The notes: generated by a model from the letters alone, not told the origin. 11,482 nt of DNA from Candidatus Aenigmatarchaeota archaeon (GCA_016202785.1 JACQOC010000085.1:1-11482); one strand, 5' to 3'. Shown: positions 1 through 6,748, numbered from the stretch's first letter. Program-made: numbers and translations.

Positions 1-200
1 AGAATATACGTATCATCCCAGTAAACGTGCCGCTCAATATCAAATGCCAGCTGTTCCCGAATTAAAACATCTGGATCCCGCCGGCTATACGGCCTGGCAT
101 CTTCCCGATAGCAACTTAGGTTTTCTACACGTCCGTGGCCACCTCGGTATCCCGGATATACAGACTCTTGCAGGCCGTTAAGCACGGTAATTAGTTTCAT
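1..200 (-). CDS. Partial hypothetical protein, N-terminal 66 codons (runs off left edge)
   Basis: The minus-strand frame is open from an ATG at 200-198 to the window edge, about 66 codons without a stop. It begins MKLITVLNGLQESVYPGYRG and is rich in Arg, Asp and Tyr. I do not recognise a family. The start is supported by a TATA-like box (TTTATAAATA, minus strand) centred about 26 nt upstream, the same spacing seen at most genes here, which implies a leaderless transcript. There is a competing reading: the plus strand has a 59-codon open frame from the left edge to a TAA at 179-181, and that also looks protein-like. Base composition by codon position only slightly favours the minus frame. At most one is likely to be real, and the sequence beyond the edge would decide. 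Confidence 0.42.
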   Translation of the reverse strand, partial: MKLITVLNGLQESVYPGYRGGHGRVENLSCYREDARPYSRRDPDVLIREQLAFDIERHVYWDDTYI

Positions 201-202
201 AA

Positions 203-218
203 TAACTACTTTTTAGTT
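203..218. repeat. Short inverted repeat between TATA box and start
   Basis: TAACTA (203-208) and TAGTTA (213-218) are perfect 6-bp inverted arms around a 4-nt spacer. They lie between the TATA box and the start codon of the left-edge gene, exactly where an archaeal repressor operator would block RNA polymerase. The element is short and the region AT-rich, so chance is quite possible. Confidence 0.3.
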
Positions 219-220
219 AC

Positions 221-230
221 TATTTATAAA
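221..230 (-). promoter_or_regulatory. TATA box for the left-edge minus-strand gene
   Basis: TTTATAAATA on the minus strand, centred about 26 nt before the ATG at 200, so transcription would begin at or next to the start codon. It overlaps the stop codon of the possible small ORF at 224-367. Confidence 0.45.
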
Positions 231-367
231 GATTTTATTGCTTTGCAAATCCATGTGCTGAATTTTCTCCCTACCATTTTTGTTGAATCTTCTCGGCTTT
301 CCGTGATAATAAAATGAATATGGTGCTTTACTGCCTTGATCCGCTCCCAGAACCAACCAATTTTCAT
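224..367 (-). CDS. Possible small basic protein, 47 aa
   Basis: An ATG at 367-365 opens a 47-codon frame ending in TAA at 226-224. The peptide starts MKIGWFWERIKAVKHHIHFI and ends CKAIKSL. It is rich in Lys, His and aromatic residues and could form an amphipathic basic helix. It lies 23 bp upstream of the left-edge leftward gene on the same strand, and its stop overlaps that gene's TATA box. I see no convincing TATA box at the usual distance and no clear Shine-Dalgarno sequence. I do not recognise a family. It may be a real microprotein or chance in AT-rich DNA. Apart from this ORF, 201-485 holds only the two promoters; I found no tRNA or other RNA gene there. Confidence 0.25.
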   Translation of the reverse strand: MKIGWFWERIKAVKHHIHFIITESREDSTKMVGRKFSTWICKAIKSL

Positions 368-440
368 GGGTTTACAAGCCTGGTGTTTAGCTATGAATAG
401 TGCATCCTATGGTTAAAGCGCAAATTCCGAGGCGCAGAAA

Positions 441-460
441 GCTTTAAAAAGCCATTTATC
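441..460 (+). promoter_or_regulatory. Probable promoter of the 394-aa surface protein gene
   Basis: GCTTTAAAAAG at 441-451, preceded by a purine-rich BRE-like stretch (GCGCAGAAA), is a good TATA-like box but lies about 40 nt before the ATG at 486, giving a leader of about 14 nt. A weaker TTTAT at 454-458 would give a leaderless start. The sequence does not decide between them. Confidence 0.4.
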
Positions 461-485
461 CATATTTTGTCATCATTCAGTAGTT

Positions 486-1670
486 ATGAAAGCCTATTTG
501 GTAATCCTGGCAGCTGTGGCGGCATGGCTAGCCATGGCTATGCCGGCGCAGGCGTTGGACTGTAGCATTGACGTGCATAGCCTGGACGTGGCCGGACGGG
601 GCATCAGCGGCCGGCTGGCCAACCTGGGCAGCAACGCGACCACAGTAAGCTATAGGTTTTTCATCGGCGACCGGCTGCTGGATTACGGCAGCACGCAACT
701 GGCCGCCGGCGCAACCAGCCCGGTCAGCACGGTTTACAATTTCACGCCTGGCACTTATGACGTGCGGCTGTATGCCGATGCCGATTGCAGCGCCTCTGAC
801 CGGGAAAGCATTACCCATTACCGGCTCAACGCCAGCAACGCTTCCTATGGCCGGTGCGGGATTGAAATAACCGGCATCGACTACTCCAAGACGCTGCTGG
901 ATGGCCAGCGCGGCTTCGCCACCGCGTATGCGCGCAACACCGGCGACAATGGCACGAATGTCACGCTCGACTTTGATTACGCCGGCCAGGGCGTGGTCCG
1001 CCACATCAACCTGGCGCCGTTGGAAGAGGGCATGGCCGGCTTCAAGTTCGTGGCCAACGCGGGCCTGGGCAGAATCGACATTGTCGCGCGCAGCAGCTGC
1101 GGCGCGCGCTTTAACGCTGTTGCCGAAGTCGAAGCACTGGGCCGCAGCATACCGATCTATCCCTGGAAAATGACGGCGACGGCAGCCGGGCAAGCAACCG
1201 TGGTTGCGGTCAATCCGGATAGCTTTGACCTGGCCTATGGGGACGGCAAGGCCATAGCCGTATCAATCAGCACGGCCCGGGCACAGCATTTCAGCATAAC
1301 GGTTAACGGCCTGCCGGACGGCTGGGCGGACTTCGACGGCCGCGTGTATGTGAGCGGCAACAAGGATGTGTTGATATATGCCGTGCCGAAGGCGCAGGGC
1401 CGCTATTCATTCACGGTGACGGTGCGGGCGGAGGCGGAAGGCTTAACATTCACCAAGACGGTTGCCATGTTCGTGGCGCCGCCGCAGCCGCCGCCAGCGC
1501 CGGGCCTAGGCACCTTGGAGCGCTTGTGGCGGCTGGTTTCCGGCCTCTGGTCGCAGGCGCTGATAATAATAATTGCTATCATAATGCTGGCGGTCGGCGC
1601 GCTATATCTGCAGGAGAACGGCGTGCTGGGCCGCAACGGCTGGGCGGCGCGCACGCTGCGCTCGGCCTAG
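486..1670 (+). CDS. Secreted, C-terminally membrane-anchored surface protein with three beta-sandwich domains
   Basis: 394 aa. Residues 1-23 form a Sec-type signal peptide ending AQA, with cleavage predicted before Leu24. Residues 24-113 and 124-215 are CARDB-like beta-sandwich units, each with one likely disulfide (Cys26-Cys101, Cys124-Cys205). Residues 228-331 form a NEW3-like unit containing the LPDGW motif also present in the next gene. A proline-rich linker (331-339) leads to one transmembrane helix (about 357-376) and a short basic tail. The expected topology is outside-facing domains anchored in the cytoplasmic membrane. Several N-x-S/T sequons (N50, N85, N115, N118, N155, N158) could carry archaeal N-glycans. 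Cargo or binding partner is unknown. The next gene encodes a protein of the same design but has its own promoter, so the two are a functional neighbourhood and not clearly one operon. Domain naming is by pattern only; CARDB and NEW3 folds are hard to tell apart by eye. Confidence 0.85.
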   Translation: MKAYLVILAAVAAWLAMAMPAQALDCSIDVHSLDVAGRGISGRLANLGSNATTVSYRFFIGDRLLDYGSTQLAAGATSPVSTVYNFTPGTYDVRLYADADCSASDRESITHYRLNASNASYGRCGIEITGIDYSKTLLDGQRGFATAYARNTGDNGTNVTLDFDYAGQGVVRHINLAPLEEGMAGFKFVANAGLGRIDIVARSSCGARFNAVAEVEALGRSIPIYPWKMTATAAGQATVVAVNPDSFDLAYGDGKAIAVSISTARAQHFSITVNGLPDGWADFDGRVYVSGNKDVLIYAVPKAQGRYSFTVTVRAEAEGLTFTKTVAMFVAPPQPPPAPGLGTLERLWRLVSGLWSQALIIIIAIIMLAVGALYLQENGVLGRNGWAARTLRSA

Positions 1671-1787
1671 GTGCGGCCGGCAAAAATTAGTTCGATTGTT
1701 TCAGCACGCTGCGGCCGAAGCATAACGTTTCAGCCGGAAAATTGCGCCACGGCTGCACGTATCATGAGCGTAGTGCAACAATCGATA

Positions 1788-1798
1788 GGAATAAAAGG
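1788..1798 (+). promoter_or_regulatory. TATA box for the 964-aa surface protein gene
   Basis: GGAATAAAAGG, with the AATAAAAG core centred about 25 nt before the ATG at 1819. This predicts transcription starting at or within a nucleotide or two of the start codon (leaderless). The rest of the 148-bp gap after the previous gene shows nothing else clear. Confidence 0.5.
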
Positions 1799-1818
1799 CT
1801 TACCCACAATGAACATAT

Positions 1819-4713
1819 ATGAAATTTTATCAGGCTGGCGCCCTGCTTTCCCTAGTACTGCTGGTTTTGTCCCCTTTTTCGGTTTACGCGGCCAGCGTTG
1901 ACCTGCAAGTCAAATTGTTTCAACCCGTTTCCACTTGCCCGACGATACAAAAGGACCTGCCGCCGCTGGGCAAGTCAGCGCTGCCGATCTTTGTCACCAA
2001 CAGCGGCGACCGGCCCGACACCGTCTCGCTCTCGCTGTCCCTGCCGGACGGCTGGAGCGGCTTCATCCAGCCGGACATTTTCGTCCCGGCCGGCGCGACC
2101 GAGCAAGTCGAGTCGATATGGATAACGGTTCCAGATGTCAATCCGGGCACCTACACGGTCACCGTGGCCGCTAAGTCCGGCCAGACCGGTGCAACCGTCG
2201 AGCGGCAATTCAGCATCCAGCTGCTGGCCTGCCGCGGGGTCGAGCTGAAGGTGACGGAAACCGCCAAGGAAGTGTGCGCGGAAGCCAAGCAGTCGGTCAC
2301 CTACCCATTGACCGTCAAGAACCTGGGCAAGACTGCGGAGAGCATCGAAATCTTCGCCACCGCTGATGGCCAGCTGCTCCAGTGGGCCGTTCCGAGCAAG
2401 CAAGGCTTCAGCTTGCAAGCCGGCGAACAGACTTCAGTCTCTTTGGCAGTCACGCCGCCGGCCAACCTGCCGGTCGGCAAGAAAGAAATAGTAATAACCG
2501 CCAGAACCAAGGCCGCTTATGCCGTTTCCACCCAGGCCGTATCCTTAACTCTGAAAAAGTGTTTCGACTTCGAGGCCAGCCTGGCGCCGGCGGAAAAAAC
2601 GGCGTGCGTGGGCGAGGCCCTTTCCTACACGCTGTCCATCACCAACCGCGGCCAAGAAGATAGCTTCTCGCTAACCCTGCCGGCCGGCGTGGAAGCGGAA
2701 CGGTCCGTGCGCCTGAAGCAGAACGAGAAGAAGGACGTTGCCGTAACCGTAAAGCCAGGCCAAGTCGGCCGCACGCCGTACACCATAACCGTCACGCCGG
2801 CAGCCAATGCAGCGCTGCAGAAGAGTTTGAGCCTAGCGGCCACTGGCTTGGACTGCCGCGATCTTGCGGTGATCATTATCCCGGCCAAAACCAGCGCCTG
2901 CAGCGGCGTGGCCCAAGCGTTTGACGTGCTGGTGAAGAACACCGGTTCAGTTGACAGCAATATCGAACTGTCAACCGATTTGGGCACGCTGGAACGCCAA
3001 TCATTGGCGCTGCGGGCCAAGGACAGCGCGACCATTAAGCTTAACGTGCCGGTCGATTTTGTTGGGGAAAAGATTGTCACGGTCACAACTAAAACAGCTG
3101 GCATAACCGACAAGAGTTATGCCTTGGTCACCGCGGAAGATTGCTATGCAGCCACGCTGAAAGTGGTGCCGGAGCGGCAGTCGGTCTGCGCCTGCGACAG
3201 CGCGCAGGCCAGCGTCGAGCTTACCAACACCGGCAAGGTGTCCGATACCTTTACCCTGGCGGCTGAGGGCCAGAGCAAGACGGTAACCCTAGGCGCCGGC
3301 CAGACCGAAAAGCTGGCCATAACTTTGCCGTTTGCCTGCAGTTCCCAGGCCGGGGCCAGGACCGTCACCGCAACCGCCAAGTCGGCAAGGACCAGTTTGA
3401 CCGCGGCCGGCGTCATTGACGTCAAGGACACCAACGCCTGCTTCTCCTCAACCATCAGCGGGCCGAGCACCGTCAACCTGGACTCTAAGCCCGGCCCGAT
3501 CCAGCTCAAGGTACGGAATACCGGCCAGAAAAAGGCTACCTTCATCATCACCATGGCGGCGCCGCAGTGGGTGTACTTCAGCCCAACCAACTTGACTTTG
3601 AACGGCGGCGAGGAGAAGGGTGTGTTCCTGTACGCGTCGCCGCAGTTTGACACCGCGGCCGGCACCTATCCGATCAAGGTGGCGGCAAAATCGCAATTCA
3701 CTGAAAGTAGCTTCAGCCTGAACGTCGGGGTCGGCCAGCCGGCCAAACCGGCGCAACAGCCGGCCCAAACTACGCCAACGGTGCCGGCCGAAAAACCCGC
3801 CGGCCAGCCGACCAACCTGACCCAGACTGCCACTCCGCCGGCCACGACAGTCAAGAATGAGACGCCGGCTAAACCGGCACAGCCGACAACTCCGACCACC
3901 GGAGCGGTTGTCGGCAAGCCGAGCAAGATTGAAATGAGCTTCGTCAACCATGTGCAGTCCGGCCTGCCGGAACAGGACGTGTTCGTCGAGCGCAACAACA
4001 GCGTGTACCGGCTGGAGGCTAGGGAAGCGGCGGCCAGCATCTATGCCACGCCGCTGTTCGCCGCCGCCCAGGAAGCCAATCATGATCCGTTCAAGCTGGG
4101 CGCCAACCCGCTCGGCCCCTATCCGAAGGGCAAGCCGCTCGGCTTCACTTTGGGCGACTGGCTGGCCGGCGCGGGCAGCGGCAGCTACGCGGTCGACGGC
4201 CAGACTGCCGGGCTTAACTTAAGGTTCACCAAGCTGGTAAAGAATTCCGCTTACACGGTATGGTGCTCGCGCATGCAGCTGGCGCCGCAGTTCGCCATCA
4301 CCGATCTGCCGTGCGGCAAGCCGGATGGCTCGGAAAATGTCTTCCAGACCGACGGCGTTGGCAATGGCGCCTTCAGCCTGAAGCTGAACACGCTTCCGGC
4401 CAGCAGCAAGAGCGAAGTCACCGCCATCGCCATAGCTTACCACAGCGACGGCAAGACCTATGGCGCTGACCCTGGCGTATTTGGCGTGAACAGCCACGTG
4501 CAGCTGTTCTATCTCCTGCCGGAGCCGGCACCGCCAGCAAGCGGCGTTGAGCTTACCGCCGGGATCAGCAACGCGTCGAAGGCGATAAACATAACCGGCA
4601 AGTCAGCCGCGTTCAAGATCGACGACAAGACCAAGATCGTTGCCATTGGCGTGATCGCATTTGTGGTCATCGCCATCCTGGTGGCCAGGTTCGTGACCAT
4701 CGCCAAGAAGTGA
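1819..4713 (+). CDS. Large NEW3-repeat surface protein with extra C-terminal beta domain and membrane anchor
   Basis: 964 aa. Residues 1-24 are a signal peptide (cleavage after VYA). About six NEW3-like beta-sandwich repeats follow, at roughly 25-137, 138-247, 248-345, 346-441, 442-540 and 541-637, each with Asn-Thr/Ser-Gly-type or LPDGW-type motifs. Repeats 2-5 each open with a cysteine pair exactly 15 residues apart (138/153, 248/263, 346/361, 442/457). Repeat 1 keeps only the second Cys (40) and repeat 6 only the first (541). A Pro/Thr/Ala linker occupies about 638-702. A second globular domain (about 703-902) carries LGFTLGDW, a possible disulfide Cys816-Cys832, and the signature HSDGKTYG...SHVQLF. 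A transmembrane helix at about 938-959 and a Lys-Lys tail end the protein. It should stand on the cell surface as an elongated stalk. Ligand is unknown. The start is supported by the TATA spacing and the immediate signal peptide. Confidence 0.9.
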   Translation: MKFYQAGALLSLVLLVLSPFSVYAASVDLQVKLFQPVSTCPTIQKDLPPLGKSALPIFVTNSGDRPDTVSLSLSLPDGWSGFIQPDIFVPAGATEQVESIWITVPDVNPGTYTVTVAAKSGQTGATVERQFSIQLLACRGVELKVTETAKEVCAEAKQSVTYPLTVKNLGKTAESIEIFATADGQLLQWAVPSKQGFSLQAGEQTSVSLAVTPPANLPVGKKEIVITARTKAAYAVSTQAVSLTLKKCFDFEASLAPAEKTACVGEALSYTLSITNRGQEDSFSLTLPAGVEAERSVRLKQNEKKDVAVTVKPGQVGRTPYTITVTPAANAALQKSLSLAATGLDCRDLAVIIIPAKTSACSGVAQAFDVLVKNTGSVDSNIELSTDLGTLERQSLALRAKDSATIKLNVPVDFVGEKIVTVTTKTAGITDKSYALVTAEDCYAATLKVVPERQSVCACDSAQASVELTNTGKVSDTFTLAAEGQSKTVTLGAGQTEKLAITLPFACSSQAGARTVTATAKSARTSLTAAGVIDVKDTNACFSSTISGPSTVNLDSKPGPIQLKVRNTGQKKATFIITMAAPQWVYFSPTNLTLNGGEEKGVFLYASPQFDTAAGTYPIKVAAKSQFTESSFSLNVGVGQPAKPAQQPAQTTPTVPAEKPAGQPTNLTQTATPPATTVKNETPAKPAQPTTPTTGAVVGKPSKIEMSFVNHVQSGLPEQDVFVERNNSVYRLEAREAAASIYATPLFAAAQEANHDPFKLGANPLGPYPKGKPLGFTLGDWLAGAGSGSYAVDGQTAGLNLRFTKLVKNSAYTVWCSRMQLAPQFAITDLPCGKPDGSENVFQTDGVGNGAFSLKLNTLPASSKSEVTAIAIAYHSDGKTYGADPGVFGVNSHVQLFYLLPEPAPPASGVELTAGISNASKAINITGKSAAFKIDDKTKIVAIGVIAFVVIAILVARFVTIAKK

Positions 4714-4770
4714 TTCGTATTTTCGCTGCAAGCGGTGGCGCAGTAGCGCATAACGCACATCCAGAGCGCC

Positions 4771-4780
4771 ATTTAAATAG
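4771..4780 (+). promoter_or_regulatory. TATA box for the aIF1A gene
   Basis: ATTTAAATAG, centred about 28 nt before the ATG at 4804. This predicts a leaderless or nearly leaderless mRNA. A short GAGCGCC stretch lies just upstream where a BRE would sit, without a clear consensus match. Confidence 0.55.
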
Positions 4781-4803
4781 CGGCAATCCATTATAAGGGC
4801 AAT

Positions 4804-5115
4804 ATGGTCGACCAGTTGGGGCAGGGACAAGGCCCGGACCAAGAAGGCGTCATCCGCGTCCGGCTGCCGCGCAAGGGCGAAGTGCTGGGCTACATCGACG
4901 AATTGCTTGGCGCCAGCCGGTTTAGGGTAACTTGCAAGGACGGCCACCAGCGGATGTGCCGCATACCGGGCAAGTTCCGCAAGCGCATCAAGATCAGGGT
5001 GGGAGACATCGTTTTGATCGAGCCGTGGACCGTGGAAAGCGATGCCAAAGGCGACATTATCTGGATCTACAACAAGACGCATGCGGAATGGCTGCGCAAG
5101 CGCAATATCGTCTAA
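4804..5115 (+). CDS. eif1A: Archaeal translation initiation factor 1A (aIF1A)
   Basis: 103 aa, the usual length for archaeal aIF1A. The S1-like OB fold is recognisable: residues 13-31 read VIRVRLPRKGEVLGYIDEL, followed by the typical RVTCKDG and R-x-IPGKFRKRI segments, then GDIVLIEPW and a closing strand DIIWIY, ending in a basic tail. The protein binds the small ribosomal subunit near the A site and helps position initiator tRNA, as eukaryotic eIF1A and bacterial IF1 do. It has its own promoter and appears to be transcribed alone. It converges with the pilin-like gene on the other strand, with only 14 bp between the two stop codons. Nothing looks damaged. This gene is strong evidence that the DNA is archaeal, since bacterial IF1 has a different length and N-terminus. 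Confidence 0.96.
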   Translation: MVDQLGQGQGPDQEGVIRVRLPRKGEVLGYIDELLGASRFRVTCKDGHQRMCRIPGKFRKRIKIRVGDIVLIEPWTVESDAKGDIIWIYNKTHAEWLRKRNIV

Positions 5116-5129
5116 CGGCCGGCTTGGTT

Positions 5130-6122
5130 TCAATCCTGGAACAAGTAACCTAGCTGCAGCTCCACTGCCAACGGCTGGAACAGGCCGTCCTGTTCGACCG
5201 AGGTGAGCATGGCAACAGCAACCGGATCCGGCACCCTTGCGCCGAACACCATAGATTCGCCGGACGCCCACAGCACCAGGCTGCGCAGCAGGCGGTTTTG
5301 CTCGCTGCTGGGCAATAGCCACGCCGCACGGCCCTTGCCGACCGGGTTGGCCAGCGCAGCGATTGCCCCGGATTCCTGGGCCAGGATGATACGCTCGGTG
5401 TCGTTGTCGGCCGGATGCAGCCGTTCCCCGGAAAAATGGGCGTCCAGGCTGTCGCCCAGGTAAAGGCTGCTGGCGTGGCGGAAGTATTTGACAATGTTGT
5501 AATAACGGCTATTGGCGGCCGGCTGCAGCCTGGCCGGCAGGCCGGCGATCGGCGCTGTCCCGTTCCAGTCAGCGGCCAGCAAGCGGCCGAGCCCCTGGGC
5601 CAAATCTTCCTTGCGCAAGTTGGCAATAATGACCACGCCCTTGCCGGCTTGCAGGAAGCGCTCCGCCTCCGGCGCCAAGCCGATGCCGTCCTGGCCCAGG
5701 ACGGCAACATCATAGCCTGGGCCGAACGGGTTAGTGGTGCGGTTGACGGTGGCGGCAAACTGCCTGCCGAGCAGGGCAAACGGCTGCAATGCCGCGCTGG
5801 CCATGGCTGCCTCGCTTTCGCTGCAATAGCAGGACACGGACAGCGTGCGCTTGGGGACGTTGCGCACCGTCACCTGGTAGCTGATGCTGGTGCCGTCCAA
5901 GATGGCGGCAATGTCCTTCTGCACCTGCCGGCCGTCCAGCCAATCGCTGCCCTTGGCGTCCAAAGTGAACAACATGTCGGAAGCCAGGATGCGCAGGCTT
6001 TCTTCCTCCCATTGCGCCGTTGGCTTAGGCAGGGAAGAGATAGTATGCACCAGGAGCAGGACCGAAAGCGAAATGACTACGATTTCCACGATATGGATGA
6101 AGCCCTTGCGGCCCGTGTGCAT
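5130..6122 (-). CDS. Membrane protein with prepilin-type signal and a GATase1-like exterior domain
   Basis: 330 aa counted from the ATG at 6122-6120. A longer in-frame TTG start at 6158 exists, but the TATA-like tract at 6141-6151 lies downstream of it and is correctly spaced for the ATG. The N-terminus reads RKGFIHIVEIVVISL: a class III (type IV prepilin-like) signal, with processing expected between Gly7 and Phe8, a Glu at +6, and a hydrophobic helix to about 27. Residues 38-130 form an alpha/beta region with CYC (98-100). Residues about 137-292 (YDVAVLG, then GKGVVIIANL, later NPVGKGRAAWLLP) look like a degenerate class I glutamine amidotransferase-like or ThuA/GldG-type fold, with no obvious nucleophile cysteine. 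Likely a membrane-anchored, outward-facing protein, perhaps a minor pilin or pseudopilin relative. No pilus ATPase, TadC-like platform or prepilin peptidase is in the window, so a role in a pilus is unproven. Confidence 0.75.
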   Translation of the reverse strand: MHTGRKGFIHIVEIVVISLSVLLLVHTISSLPKPTAQWEEESLRILASDMLFTLDAKGSDWLDGRQVQKDIAAILDGTSISYQVTVRNVPKRTLSVSCYCSESEAAMASAALQPFALLGRQFAATVNRTTNPFGPGYDVAVLGQDGIGLAPEAERFLQAGKGVVIIANLRKEDLAQGLGRLLAADWNGTAPIAGLPARLQPAANSRYYNIVKYFRHASSLYLGDSLDAHFSGERLHPADNDTERIILAQESGAIAALANPVGKGRAAWLLPSSEQNRLLRSLVLWASGESMVFGARVPDPVAVAMLTSVEQDGLFQPLAVELQLGYLFQD

Positions 6123-6140
6123 CAAGAATATTGGGCGGCC

Positions 6141-6151
6141 GGCTAAAAAAA
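6141..6151 (-). promoter_or_regulatory. TATA-like T/A tract for the pilin-like gene
   Basis: On the minus strand it reads TTTTTTTAGCC, centred about 24-25 nt before the ATG at 6122. It supports that ATG over the upstream TTG at 6158. The same T7 run lies 27 nt past the stop of the DJ-1-like gene and could also end that transcript. Confidence 0.45.
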
Positions 6152-6177
6152 CAGGCAACGCTTAACCAGTGCCGGAG

Positions 6178-6717
6178 CTACACGCTTTCCGGTGCAAGGT
6201 ACCTTCTTATCTCTTCCGCCTTGCCCTTCGAGACCGCGACCTCGACGACCTTGAGCGCAAAGTCGGCGGCGTGCATCGGCATGCCCGCAGTAATGATGTT
6301 GTTGTCTACTATCACCTTGGCCTTGCGCGGCTTGGCCAGCTCCCGTTCCAGGCCTGGGTAGACCGCAGCCATGCGGTTTTCCAGAATGCCGGCCTTGGAC
6401 AGGATGCACGGCGCGGTTCCGATCGCCGCAATGACCTTGCGCCTGGCGTCCAGCCTAGCGGCCATGGCCAGCAGCTTCTGCGAGTTGAGCAACGCCTTGT
6501 AGCCGGCGCCGCCGACCAGCACCAGGCCGTCCGCGCTTTCCGCATCCTTCTCATCCAGCTGCTTGTCGGCTAGCACTTTAAGGCCAGTGTGGCTTTTTAT
6601 TATCGTGCCGGGCACGCCGCTTACCACGGTTTCGATGTCAGCCTTCCGAAGTATGCTCAGGATGGTGCCTGCCTCCAGCTCGTCAAAGCCGTCGGCTAAA
6701 GGCAGAAGGAACCTCAT
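6178..6717 (-). CDS. DJ-1/PfpI-superfamily protein lacking the canonical nucleophile cysteine
   Basis: 179 aa, close to human DJ-1 and E. coli YajL in length. The N-terminal stretch GFDELEAGTILSILRKADIE aligns with the DJ-1 region holding the conserved glutamate (here Glu15, DJ-1 Glu18). GLVLVGG at 64-70 and the closing AADFALKVVEVAV also fit the family. At the nucleophile elbow, the usual A-A-I-C-A-x-P is A-A-I-G-T-A-P here. Gly100 (codon GGA at 6420-6418) replaces the reactive cysteine, and a Cys occurs four residues later (Cys104). The glyoxalase/deglycase or protease-type chemistry proposed for relatives therefore cannot use the standard residue. The protein may be a non-catalytic sensor or chaperone, or may use Cys104. 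It is transcribed from its own leaderless-type promoter, upstream of the pilin-like gene. Confidence 0.9.
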   Translation of the reverse strand: MRFLLPLADGFDELEAGTILSILRKADIETVVSGVPGTIIKSHTGLKVLADKQLDEKDAESADGLVLVGGAGYKALLNSQKLLAMAARLDARRKVIAAIGTAPCILSKAGILENRMAAVYPGLERELAKPRKAKVIVDNNIITAGMPMHAADFALKVVEVAVSKGKAEEIRRYLAPESV

Positions 6718-6736
6718 GGCTAGAATTGGTTGCGTG

Positions 6737-6748
6737 CTTTATATAGCC
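6737..6748 (-). promoter_or_regulatory. TATA box for the DJ-1-like gene
   Basis: Minus strand GGCTATATAAAG, a near-ideal TATA element centred about 26 nt before the ATG at 6717, predicting a leaderless mRNA. Confidence 0.65.

Noticed and set aside
2..181. 59-codon plus-strand frame entering from the left edge and ending at TAA 179-181
   Set aside because: It competes with the minus-strand frame, which has an ATG and a well-placed TATA box. Not excluded, only less supported; sequence to the left would settle it.
201..485. Possible tRNA or structured RNA in the AT-rich gap
   Set aside because: No T-loop GGTTCGA-type box or cloverleaf arms could be found on either strand by eye.
1671..1901. 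76-codon plus-strand frame between the two surface protein genes
   Set aside because: It starts directly after the previous stop, overlaps the signal peptide of the 964-aa protein in another frame, and has no promoter or recognisable product.
3720..3910. Repeat-like CCGGCC/GCCGGC-rich stretch as a DNA repeat element
   Set aside because: It encodes the Pro/Ala/Thr linker of the 964-aa protein. GCCGGC is frequent throughout the window because of codon preference.
4603..5322. 239-codon minus-strand frame overlapping the end of the surface protein gene and all of aIF1A
   Set aside because: It is antisense to aIF1A, which is certain, and its translation is rich in Arg/Ala/His/Asp without recognisable structure.
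5415..6146. 243-codon plus-strand open frame opposite the pilin-like gene
   Set aside because: It lies entirely antisense to a gene with a clear signal, fold pattern and promoter. Its translation is compositionally odd, and long antisense frames are common at this GC level.
6123..6158. TTG-initiated N-terminal extension of the pilin-like protein
   Set aside because: The TATA-like tract at 6141-6151 lies inside it, and the extension would bury the prepilin signal behind twelve extra residues.
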